5,450 bases of DNA, taken from positions 1 through 5,450 of the forward strand of contig DAIDKG010000551.1 of the NCBI GenBank assembly GCA_027450125.1, in the 5' to 3' direction. Each line of letters opens with the position of its first letter. The stretch's first letter is position 1. The translations under genes and the position numbers were made by a program. The notes under the pieces were generated by a model. That model did no database searches, had not been told where the DNA came from, and saw only the letters and a program-made list of their open reading frames with translations. This stretch comes from Bordetella sp. (lineage in GTDB: Bacteria; Pseudomonadota; Gammaproteobacteria; Burkholderiales; Burkholderiaceae_B). Below, in pieces: positions 1-5,379 of the stretch.

Positions 1-997
1 GCGCGAACAGCGCGTCGTAGAGCCGCAGCAATTGAAGCCAGTCGGTCTCTTCAGCGGAGCTGGCGCGGGCATGCACTGCCGCCAGCTCGGCCTGCAGGGC
101 GAGGGGACCAGGCCCTTGCGGTCGCAGCGCATTCAGGCGGCGGCAGCGAGCCAAGGCCTCCAGGCCGCGACGCACCAGCAGGGGGTCCCAGCGGCGCCGG
201 TCCTGCTCCAGCAACAGCACGGGACGGCCCAGCCCGTCCGTGCGCGCCGGCAAGCGCGAGGCTTGCAGCTCCATCAACGCCAGCAGGGCCTGTGCATCCG
301 CGTTTGTCGGAAGCAGGGCGGCAAGGTGTCGTGCCAGTCGCAGTGCTTCGAGGCACAGGGTCGGCCGCGTCCACTCGGCGCCGCTGGTGGCGGCGTAGCC
401 TTCGTTGAACATCAGGTACAGCACCGTGCAGACGGCGTCCAGGCGCGCGGCGCGCGCGGATGCCGGCGGCAGTTCGAAGGGCTCTCCAGCCAGTTGCGCC
501 TTGGCGCGCGTGATGCGCTGCGCAATGGTGGCCTCTTTGGCGAACAGGGCGCGCGCGATTTCGGCTACCGTCAATCCGGCCACCAGGCGCAAGGTGAGCA
601 CCCATTGCGCCTCGCGCGCCAGCTTGGGATGGCAGGCGATGAACATCAGCTTCAAGGCGTCGTCGCCCACCTCGTCGGCTTCGCCGGCCAGCAAGATGTC
701 CAGCGGGTCCGGTGCCAGGTGGGTCGCCAGTGCATCGGCATCGGCGCCCAGCGCCTGCTGTTGCCGCGCCGCCATCTGCTCGTGGCGCATCCGGTCTAGC
801 AGCCGGTGCTTCGCGGCGGTCATCAACCAGGCGCCGGGCCGTTCGGGCCAGCCCTCGGCCGGCCAGCGTTGCAGCGCGGCCACCAGCGCGTCCTGCACGC
901 AGTCTTCGGCCAGGGCCAGGTCAGCGCCGGCACGCAGCATGGCCCCGGTAAGGCGCCTGGCTTCCAGGCGCCAGACGGCTTCGATGGAAGGCGTCAT
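1..997 (-). CDS. ECF RNA polymerase sigma factor, ECF42 (DGPF-linked) class, 3' end outside the window
   Basis: This is an alternative sigma factor that directs RNA polymerase to a small regulon. The minus frame is open from ATG at 997-995 to the left edge, giving 332 codons with no stop. Sigma region 2 covers about residues 5-75 (AEDCVQDALVAALQRWP, then GAWLMTAAKHRLLDRMRH). Region 4 covers about 110-170, with a helix-turn-helix around LTVAEIARALFAKEATIAQR. A long C-terminal extension follows from about residue 185 (LYLMFNEGY, LLALMELQ, LLEQDRRRWD, ATDW-like ETDWLQLLRLYDAL). Typical ECF sigmas are under 200 residues; this helical TPR-like extension marks the group called ECF42 or SigJ-like, which lacks a classical anti-sigma factor and is encoded next to DGPF/YCII proteins. 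The start overlaps the stop of the upstream DGPF gene by four bases (ATGA), which implies translational coupling. Its inducing signal is unknown. The family call is firm; about 80 or more C-terminal residues are probably missing beyond the edge. Confidence 0.93.
   Translation of the reverse strand, partial: MTPSIEAVWRLEARRLTGAMLRAGADLALAEDCVQDALVAALQRWPAEGWPERPGAWLMTAAKHRLLDRMRHEQMAARQQQALGADADALATHLAPDPLDILLAGEADEVGDDALKLMFIACHPKLAREAQWVLTLRLVAGLTVAEIARALFAKEATIAQRITRAKAQLAGEPFELPPASARAARLDAVCTVLYLMFNEGYAATSGAEWTRPTLCLEALRLARHLAALLPTNADAQALLALMELQASRLPARTDGLGRPVLLLEQDRRRWDPLLVRRGLEALARCRRLNALRPQGPGPLALQAELAAVHARASSAEETDWLQLLRLYDALFA
994..997 (-). other. ATGA stop/start overlap coupling the DGPF gene to the sigma gene
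   Basis: Read on the minus strand, ATGA holds both the sigma start (ATG, 997-995) and the DGPF stop (TGA, 996-994). No separate strong Shine-Dalgarno is evident; the DGPF tail codons just upstream (AAGCAGGGCGG) may serve as a weak one. The arrangement suggests that sigma translation depends on ribosomes finishing the DGPF gene. Confidence 0.85.
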
Positions 998-1422
998 CCG
1001 CCCTGCTTGATGGCGGCCAGTTGTTCGCGGATGATGCGCTCGGCATCTTCGGGCGGCAGATCGATGCCGCCCATCAGCGGGCGCACCTCGATGCAGCATG
1101 GCTGGCCGGGGAACGGCGCAGGAAAGCGCTGCGCCCAGGCCAGCGCTTCGTCGCGGGATCGCACCTCGATCAGCGTATAGCCGGCGATCAGCTCCTTGGT
1201 CTCGGCGAAGGGACCGTCCATGATGTTCACCTGGCCGGCGGCGTCGTACTGCACGCGAAATCCCTGACTGCTGGGCTGCAGGCCGGCGCCATCGAGCAGC
1301 ACGCCGGCCTTGGCCATCTCGTCGTGGAAGGCCATCATGCGCGGCACGAGCGTCGGATCATCGGGGAAGTCGCCTGCCTCGCTCATGGCGGTGGCGCGGA
1401 CTTGGATCATGTAACGGGGCAT
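994..1422 (-). CDS. YCII-related protein with DGPF motif, partner of the ECF sigma factor
   Basis: This 142-residue protein has the ferredoxin-like alpha/beta fold of the YCII/DGPF family. It opens with MPRYMIQVRA, as family members usually do. It carries the signature DGPF at residues 69-72 (NIMDGPFAETKELIAGY) and the usual tail with IEVRPLMG near 116. A strong AGGAGA ribosome binding site lies five bases before the ATG, so the start is secure. The stop TGA shares bases with the ATG of the sigma gene (994-997), and an ECF42-type promoter lies just upstream. Proteins of this family accompany ECF42 sigma factors in many bacteria; their biochemical activity is not established. YCII itself has been proposed to be enzymatic because of a conserved His/Asp pair, but no function is demonstrated for DGPF members. 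A role as target, sensor or modulator of the sigma factor is inference. Confidence 0.93.
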   Translation of the reverse strand: MPRYMIQVRATAMSEAGDFPDDPTLVPRMMAFHDEMAKAGVLLDGAGLQPSSQGFRVQYDAAGQVNIMDGPFAETKELIAGYTLIEVRSRDEALAWAQRFPAPFPGQPCCIEVRPLMGGIDLPPEDAERIIREQLAAIKQGG

Positions 1423-1427
1423 GGAAG

Positions 1428-1433
1428 TCTCCT
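1428..1433 (-). promoter_or_regulatory. Ribosome binding site of the DGPF gene
   Basis: The minus strand reads AGGAGA, then five bases (CTTCC), then ATG at 1422. This fixes the DGPF start and fits a short leader from the promoter at 1452-1478. Confidence 0.8.
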
Positions 1434-1451
1434 GAAGTGGTTACCTTATAC

Positions 1452-1478
1452 GACGAACGGCGGCGGCTCATTTCGACA
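1452..1478 (-). promoter_or_regulatory. Putative ECF42-dependent promoter upstream of the DGPF-sigma operon
   Basis: On the minus strand, TGTCGA (1478-1473) is followed after 17 bases by CGTC (1455-1452). From published work on ECF42 I recall a target promoter of TGTCGA in the -35 region and CG(A/T)C in the -10 region; both elements match here with normal ECF spacing. Transcription would start about 6-9 bases downstream, near 1443-1447, leaving a leader of about 20-25 bases that contains the AGGAGA site. This would make the operon positively autoregulated by its own sigma factor. The bases are observed; promoter activity is inferred. Confidence 0.72.
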
Positions 1479-1630
1479 GGTTCCCCGGTCTTCGGGTTGG
1501 CATGGCCCTGCCCGTCGGCTTTGCGGCAGCGAGATCCGCTCAGCGAATATCTCTGGCGGGTCGATTGCAGCCCAATACATCACGCGGCAACCGGCCAGGC
1601 GCAGTACGGACCAAGTTTTCGCTTCTTGCG

Positions 1631-2041
1631 CTAGGTCGCGGGGCCCTTCAGCTCGATCTGGTTTCCATCGGGGTCGAAGCAATAGATCGAAAGTCCGTCG
1701 CCTTCGGCGCCGTATCGCATCGCGGCCCTGTCCGGGGTGATGCCGAAAGCGCGCAGATGTTCGAGGATGGCGGTTTCATCGAACGGATCGACCCGCAGGC
1801 AAAAGTGGTCGAGATTGCGTCGCTCCTTTTCCGGAGCTTCGCCGCCGGCGGCGCCCAAGGGGCCTTGCACGTCGACCAGATCGATCATGGACCCGCCGGC
1901 GCCTAGATGGATCAGGGCGAGCTTGTCGTTCTTTTTCTTGACGGAACAGCCCAGTACCTTCGTATAGAAGTCCACACTGCGCGCCAGGTCCCGGACCCTG
2001 AGGACGACATGATCCAAGTGCTTAATCTGAAATGCCGGCAT
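1631..2041 (-). CDS. VOC-family (glyoxalase/bleomycin-resistance/dioxygenase fold) protein
   Basis: This 136-residue single-domain protein has two beta-alpha-beta-beta-beta modules. The first opens with IKHLDHVVLRVRDLARSVDFYTKVLG (residues 6-31), the classic VOC start. The second starts at NLDHFCLRV (76-84) and ends with YCFDPDGNQIELKG (120-133). Likely metal ligands by position are His11, His79 and Glu130, with Asp54 (SMIDLVDV) where a Glu or Gln is common in glyoxalase I. It is close in size and pattern to the YwbC/VirX-like small VOC proteins, whose substrates are mostly unknown. A perfect AGGAGG lies six bases before the ATG. It precedes the ECF42 operon on the same strand, but a 208-base gap with its own promoter separates them. 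The fold is certain; the reaction (glyoxalase, thiol transferase, ring-cleaving dioxygenase or antibiotic binding) cannot be told from the sequence. Confidence 0.92.
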   Translation of the reverse strand: MPAFQIKHLDHVVLRVRDLARSVDFYTKVLGCSVKKKNDKLALIHLGAGGSMIDLVDVQGPLGAAGGEAPEKERRNLDHFCLRVDPFDETAILEHLRAFGITPDRAAMRYGAEGDGLSIYCFDPDGNQIELKGPAT

Positions 2042-2047
2042 GATTAT

Positions 2048-2053
2048 CCTCCT
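2048..2053 (-). promoter_or_regulatory. Consensus ribosome binding site of the VOC gene
   Basis: AGGAGG on the minus strand, six bases before ATG at 2041. It is a full match to the Shine-Dalgarno core and confirms this start over internal codons. Confidence 0.85.
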
Positions 2054-2127
2054 GGGATGAAACGGAATTGGCGCAAGAGGTCGGGCAATCGACGACTGTC
2101 CACGATCGACTCCGCATCCGACCTGGT

Positions 2128-2147
2128 AGGCGCACGTGGAATCGCCT
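2128..2147 (-). terminator. Weak hairpin just after the exported-protein gene
   Basis: AGGCG (2128-2132) pairs with CGCCT (2143-2147) around a ten-base loop, directly after the stop of the exported-protein gene on the minus strand. The stem is only five pairs and no T-run follows, so it is at best a weak or Rho-assisted end. The rest of 2042-2148 shows no gene and no clear promoter. Confidence 0.2.
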
Positions 2148-2148
2148 C

Positions 2149-2892
2149 TCAGTTGCTGTAGCGCATATCCTTGGGCACCTCATACCGTCCGTCCCGGTAT
2201 GGCAGGGTCGCGATCGACGGCTTGGCCGTCTTGGTGTGATCGACGCAGTCCCCGGCGGCGAGGGTGCTCACGGTCGTTGTGGTTCTGGAGGTCACCCGCA
2301 GCGCCGCGTAGCCGCTCTTGCCTGCGGGGCCCACAGCGATGGTGCGCAAGGTTTCGCGCCGCGTGCCGGCGCAGTTCTCGTCCCATTCGCCGTTCGATTC
2401 CTTGACCATCAGGCCGTCGAGCACGGTCCGCAGCCTGGCGCCTTCCATCACGTACAGGCTCAGCGCCCTGGCCCCGTAGGGGCTGGCGCGCGACATATTG
2501 TCGTAGTCCACGCGGATGCCGAAAGCGCGCAGTCGCGGCGTGAGCTGGTAGGGCGCTGTGTCGATGACCAGTTCCCTGATCGCCACGGCGTCGAACTGGA
2601 GCGCGGACTTGCGCAACTGATGCGCGACGATTGCGCCCGTGGCCGTATCGGCGACGAGCACTTCGAGATCGTCGGTGCCCTGGATATCGGTATTGCCCGG
2701 GCGCGAAAAGGGCAGCGCCGCGATCGTCAGCGCCGGGTCGGCCGGCCAGATCTTGCAGACGGCGCCACGATCCTGGTCGATCGCGCGGCCCGGCTGCAGC
2801 TGCTGCGCCCACTTGGCGGCATTGTCTTCGCAGCCGGCGTGGGCCAGCAGGGGCGCGCCGGCCAGGACCAGGCCGATCAGGGTGCCTTTCAT
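2149..2892 (-). CDS. Uncharacterised exported (periplasmic) protein with four cysteines
   Basis: I do not recognise the family. The protein has 247 residues from the ATG at 2892. It starts with a short signal peptide: MKGTLIGLVLAGAPLLAHA, with AHA|G fitting signal peptidase I after residue 19. The mature part has four cysteines (21, 46, 174, 216), which could form two disulfides in the periplasm. No membrane segment or known catalytic motif follows. Recognisable patches are NTDIQGTDDLEVLV (67-80) and YDNMSRASPYGARALSLYV (130-148). An ATG at 2910 would add six residues (MKVKPD), but it has no ribosome site, whereas AAGGTGA lies 8-9 bases before 2892 and the signal peptide then begins properly, so I prefer 2892. 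Cys21 follows the cleavage site, but the -3 residue is His, which is poor for a lipobox. It diverges from the MFS gene; no functional link is evident. Confidence 0.85.
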   Translation of the reverse strand: MKGTLIGLVLAGAPLLAHAGCEDNAAKWAQQLQPGRAIDQDRGAVCKIWPADPALTIAALPFSRPGNTDIQGTDDLEVLVADTATGAIVAHQLRKSALQFDAVAIRELVIDTAPYQLTPRLRAFGIRVDYDNMSRASPYGARALSLYVMEGARLRTVLDGLMVKESNGEWDENCAGTRRETLRTIAVGPAGKSGYAALRVTSRTTTTVSTLAAGDCVDHTKTAKPSIATLPYRDGRYEVPKDMRYSN

Positions 2893-2910
2893 ATCCGGTT
2901 TCACCTTCAT

Positions 2911-3012
2911 GGCACGAACTAAGGGATTACCCTTGGTTTGGGATAAAATGCCGAGCTTCGCCCGCAGTGGCGCAATGGTAAGCCTGACGCACGGGCAAGG
3001 ATAGTCGGCAGC
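2911..3012. promoter_or_regulatory. Divergent intergenic region between the exported-protein and MFS genes
   Basis: About 100 bases must hold promoters for both genes. On the plus strand TAAAAT (2944-2949) is a plausible -10 for the MFS gene, but no good -35 lies 16-18 bases before it. A small palindrome, AAGGG-ATTA-CCCTT (2921-2934), could be an operator. No convincing minus-strand promoter was found. The MFS ribosome site is AAGGA at 2997-3001. Confidence 0.4.
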
Positions 3013-4218
3013 ATGGCCAGTCATGTACATATGGAATCGCCCGAGAGCGTCCTCAAGGTCACGCTGCGGATCGTTCCCTGCGTTCTCTTCACGTTCTTCT
3101 GTTATTTGATGGTCGGCCTGCAGCTGGCCGTGCTGCCGGGCTACGTGCACGATGTGCTGGGCTACGGGCCGGTGGTGACCGGCCTGGCGGTGAGCATGCA
3201 ATCCATTGCCACGCTCATCACGCGCGCGCCGGCCGGCAAGCTGTCCGACACCATCGGTCCCAAGCGCTCGGTGATGCGCGGGCAGGTCGTCGGCGCGGCC
3301 AGCGGCGTATTGCTGCTGATGGCCTATGCCTTCGAACGCAGCCCCGCCTTCAGCCTGGGCGCGCTGCTGGTGTCGCGCTGCATGCTGGGCCTGTGCGAAA
3401 GCCAGGTTTCCAACTCGGGCATCACCTGGGGGCTGCTGCAGGTGGGCAACGCGCACACGGCCCGCGTCATTTCCTGGAACGGCGTGGCCACCTACGGCGG
3501 CCTGGCGCTGGGCGCGCCCCTGGGCGTGCTGGTGGCGGGCGATCTGAGCTTCGGCGCCATCGGCGCCGCGGTGCTGGGACTGGGGCTGCTCAGCCTGGCG
3601 ATCTCCTGGTCGCGTCCGGCCCCGCCCATGCAGCACGGCGCGCGCATGGCCTACCGCAGCGTCGTGGCGCGGGTGCTGCCCTTTGGCGGTGGCCTGTGCC
3701 TGGGCACGCTGGGCATGGGCATGCTGACGGTGTTCGTCACGCTGTACTACGCCAGCCGTCATTGGGAGGGCGCGGCCAGTGCGCTGACCGTGTTCGGCTG
3801 CGCGCTGATCCTGGTGCGCCTGATCTCGGGCAACTGGATACCGCGTTTTGGCGGCTTCAAGGTGGCGGTCGGATCCTTGCTGGTCGAGGCGCTGGGCCTG
3901 GCCTTGCTCTGGCTGGCGCCCAACCCCGAGCTGGCGCTGGCCGGCGCCGCGCTCACCGGCATGGGTTTCTCGCTGGTGTTCCCGTCGCTGGGCGTGGAGG
4001 TGGTGACCCGCGTCTCGCCCGGCAGCCGCGGCGCGGCCATCGGCGTGTTCTCGGTTTTCTTCGACGTGGCGCTGGCGGTGGCCGGCCCTCTGGCGGGCTA
4101 CATCTCCACGAACCACGGCTACGCCGCGATCTACCTGGTGGCAGCGTGCGGCTGTCTGCTCGCGGTCGTGCTGGTGGAGGCGATGCGGCGCGGCCTGCCG
4201 TCCGCGCGTCCCGCCTGA
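3013..4218 (+). CDS. MFS transporter, YhhS/YfcJ (UPF0226-like) family
   Basis: This 401-residue inner-membrane permease has 12 hydrophobic segments in two halves, split by a polar loop at about 200-215. It probably exports small molecules by proton antiport. Segment 1 (about 20-43) reads CYLMVGLQLAVLPGYVHD, a near match to E. coli YhhS from memory. The motif A loop is GKLSDTIGPKR (75-85) between segments 2 and 3. Further family signatures are RVISWNG (151-157), LGAPLGVL (166-173), GFSLVFPSLG (318-327) and FDVALAVAGPLAGY (350-363). The length equals the family norm, so the gene is complete. YhhS and relatives have been linked to arabinose or glyphosate efflux when overproduced; the native substrate is unknown. 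The start at 3013 has AAGGA eleven bases upstream; the alternative ATG at 3031 has no ribosome site. It converges on the dehydratase gene. Confidence 0.94.
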   Translation: MASHVHMESPESVLKVTLRIVPCVLFTFFCYLMVGLQLAVLPGYVHDVLGYGPVVTGLAVSMQSIATLITRAPAGKLSDTIGPKRSVMRGQVVGAASGVLLLMAYAFERSPAFSLGALLVSRCMLGLCESQVSNSGITWGLLQVGNAHTARVISWNGVATYGGLALGAPLGVLVAGDLSFGAIGAAVLGLGLLSLAISWSRPAPPMQHGARMAYRSVVARVLPFGGGLCLGTLGMGMLTVFVTLYYASRHWEGAASALTVFGCALILVRLISGNWIPRFGGFKVAVGSLLVEALGLALLWLAPNPELALAGAALTGMGFSLVFPSLGVEVVTRVSPGSRGAAIGVFSVFFDVALAVAGPLAGYISTNHGYAAIYLVAACGCLLAVVLVEAMRRGLPSARPA

Positions 4219-4292
4219 ACGCCGGCCGGCAGCCGCCGCGGTTGCAGCGCGTGCGGGAACGCCGCCGATGAGGCGTCAGCAGGATTGAGTTT

Positions 4293-4328
4293 CACAGGCG
4301 CCCGAGCTTGCCGCACCGGGAGCCTGTG
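4293..4328. terminator. Hairpin in the convergent gap, possible two-way terminator
   Basis: CACAGGC (4293-4299) pairs with GCCTGTG (4322-4328). After a G/A mismatch, CCCG (4301-4304) pairs with CGGG (4317-4320), leaving a 12-base loop. It lies 75 bases after the MFS stop and 62 bases after the dehydratase stop, so it could end both transcripts. Neither strand has a T-run after the stem, so it is not a classical intrinsic terminator. Confidence 0.42.
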
Positions 4329-4355
4329 GGGCAGGGGCCGATACCGCTGCAGGCG

Positions 4356-4381
4356 GATCGGGAACCCGCAGCCGTCCGATC
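4356..4381. other. Second short inverted repeat after the dehydratase gene
   Basis: GATCGG (4356-4361) pairs with CCGATC (4376-4381) around 14 bases that themselves contain GGGAACCC. It sits nine bases after the dehydratase stop on the minus strand. It may help 3'-end formation or RNA stability; no T-run follows on the minus strand. Confidence 0.3.
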
Positions 4382-4390
4382 AAAAGACGC

Positions 4391-5374
4391 TCAATGGTTA
4401 TGCCGCGGCGTCTTCTGCGCGATCTTCCGGTACTTGAGCGCGAATTCCAGCGTGGCGCCCTCGGACAGCTGGCCGGTTTTTTCGCGGAACAGCTCTTCCC
4501 ACGGCGAATGGCTCTCGGGTATGGGCGGCGCCGGCAGCGTGCGCTTGCGCCGCGCGATTTCCTCTTCGCCGACCAGCGCATTGCACGTTCCCGCATTCAG
4601 GTCGATGCGGATCACATCGCCGGTCTGCAGCCAGGACAGGCCGCCGCCCGCGGCACTTTCGGGCGACACGTTCAGGATCGAGGGGCTGTCGGAGGTGCCC
4701 GACTGGCGGCCATCGCCCAGGGTGGGCAGGGTCATGACGCCGCGCTGTATCAGGGCGTCGGGCGGCTGCATGTTGACCACTTCGGCCGAGCCGGGCCAGC
4801 CCAGAGGGCCGGCGCCGCGCATGACCAGGATGCAGGATTCGTCGATGTCCAGCGCCGGGTCGTTGATGCGCTCGTGATAATCGTCCGAGCCGTCGAACAC
4901 CACGGCGCGCACCTCGAATACGCCCTCCTGGCCGGGGCGGCTCAGGTACTGCTTGCGAAAGCTCTCGGAAATCACCGAGGTCTTCATGATGCCGAAGTCA
5001 AAGAGATTGCCGCTCAGGCCCAGGAAGCCAGCCTTTTCCATCATCGGCGCAGCGTAGGGCCAGATGACCTCGCGGTCGGCGGACTCGCGTCCGCGCAGGT
5101 TCTCGGCCATGGTCCTGCCGGTGACGGTCATGCAGCCGCCGTGCAGCTTGCCTGCGTTGTGCAGCTCCCACATCACGGCGGGCACGCCGCCGGCCCGGAA
5201 AAAGCGCTCGCCCAGGTATTTGCCGGCCGGCTGCATATTGACCAGCAGCGGCATGTCGTACGCGTGGCCGCTCCAGTCGCCCGGAACGAGCTCGACGCCG
5301 GCATGCCGGGCCATGGCCATGATGTGCACCTGCGCGTTGCTCGATCCGCCCGCGCAGGTGACCACCGACAGCCC
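4391..5374 (-). CDS. IlvD/Edd-family dehydratase, sugar-acid type; N-terminal half missing at a junction
   Basis: This is the C-terminal ~327 codons of an iron-sulfur dehydratase that usually has 570-600 residues. The family removes water from dihydroxy acids or sugar acids to give 2-keto acids. The fragment starts inside the conserved GGSxNAxxH stretch (CAGGSSNAQVHIMAMARHAGVEL). It continues through GDWSGHAYDMP, a Gly-rich VTGRTMAENL and LSGNLFD, and reaches the second family signature GDGRQSGTSDSPSILNVSPE about 215 residues in, which holds the Ser/Thr region thought to act as catalytic base. GRQSGTS resembles arabonate/xylonate dehydratases more than IlvD. The cysteine ligands of the cluster lie mostly in the missing half. 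The minus frame stays open to the window edge, but residues before about 5372 are antisense of dnaE, not family sequence. A GTG at 5365 is not a real start. As it stands the gene cannot make active enzyme. The true substrate is unknown. Confidence 0.9.
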   Translation of the reverse strand, partial: GLSVVTCAGGSSNAQVHIMAMARHAGVELVPGDWSGHAYDMPLLVNMQPAGKYLGERFFRAGGVPAVMWELHNAGKLHGGCMTVTGRTMAENLRGRESADREVIWPYAAPMMEKAGFLGLSGNLFDFGIMKTSVISESFRKQYLSRPGQEGVFEVRAVVFDGSDDYHERINDPALDIDESCILVMRGAGPLGWPGSAEVVNMQPPDALIQRGVMTLPTLGDGRQSGTSDSPSILNVSPESAAGGGLSWLQTGDVIRIDLNAGTCNALVGEEEIARRKRTLPAPPIPESHSPWEELFREKTGQLSEGATLEFALKYRKIAQKTPRHNH

Positions 5375-5379
5375 CTCGT
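5371..5379. other. Junction between a dehydratase gene and dnaE
   Basis: To the left the minus strand encodes dehydratase up to about GLSVVTCAGG. To the right the plus strand encodes DnaE from VIDYV onward. The change falls within roughly 5371-5379. No insertion sequence, inverted repeat, tRNA or integration site is visible at it. Both genes lack their 5' parts here and point away from the join. Confidence 0.82.

Noticed and set aside
32..799. Plus-strand 255-codon open frame
   Set aside because: It is antisense to the clear sigma-factor frame and has low-complexity Gln/Arg/Gly composition.
1446..1682. Minus-strand 78-codon frame filling the gap between the VOC and DGPF genes
   Set aside because: It overlaps the VOC 3' end and the ECF42-type promoter, has no ribosome site and resembles no protein I know.
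2054..2148. Promoter for the VOC gene
   Set aside because: TTGCCC near 2085 has no matching -10 at 16-18 bases, and there is no TGTCGA box, so nothing can be supported.
2827..2892. Lipoprotein signal ending AHAGC in the exported protein
   Set aside because: His at the -3 position is poor for a lipobox, and AHA|G fits signal peptidase I better; left as a minor possibility.
2149..4116. A 655-codon minus-strand open frame running back through the MFS gene
   Set aside because: Only the part from 2892 down encodes a plausible protein. The upstream part is antisense of the transporter, rich in His, Gln, Arg and Ala, typical of shadow frames in GC-rich DNA.
4308..4877. Plus-strand 189-codon open frame
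   Set aside because: It is antisense to the dehydratase, whose frame carries family motifs over the same bases.
5363..5365. GTG as a genuine start of the dehydratase
   Set aside because: It lies inside the conserved VVTCAGGSSNA stretch, about 250 residues into the normal protein, with no ribosome site.
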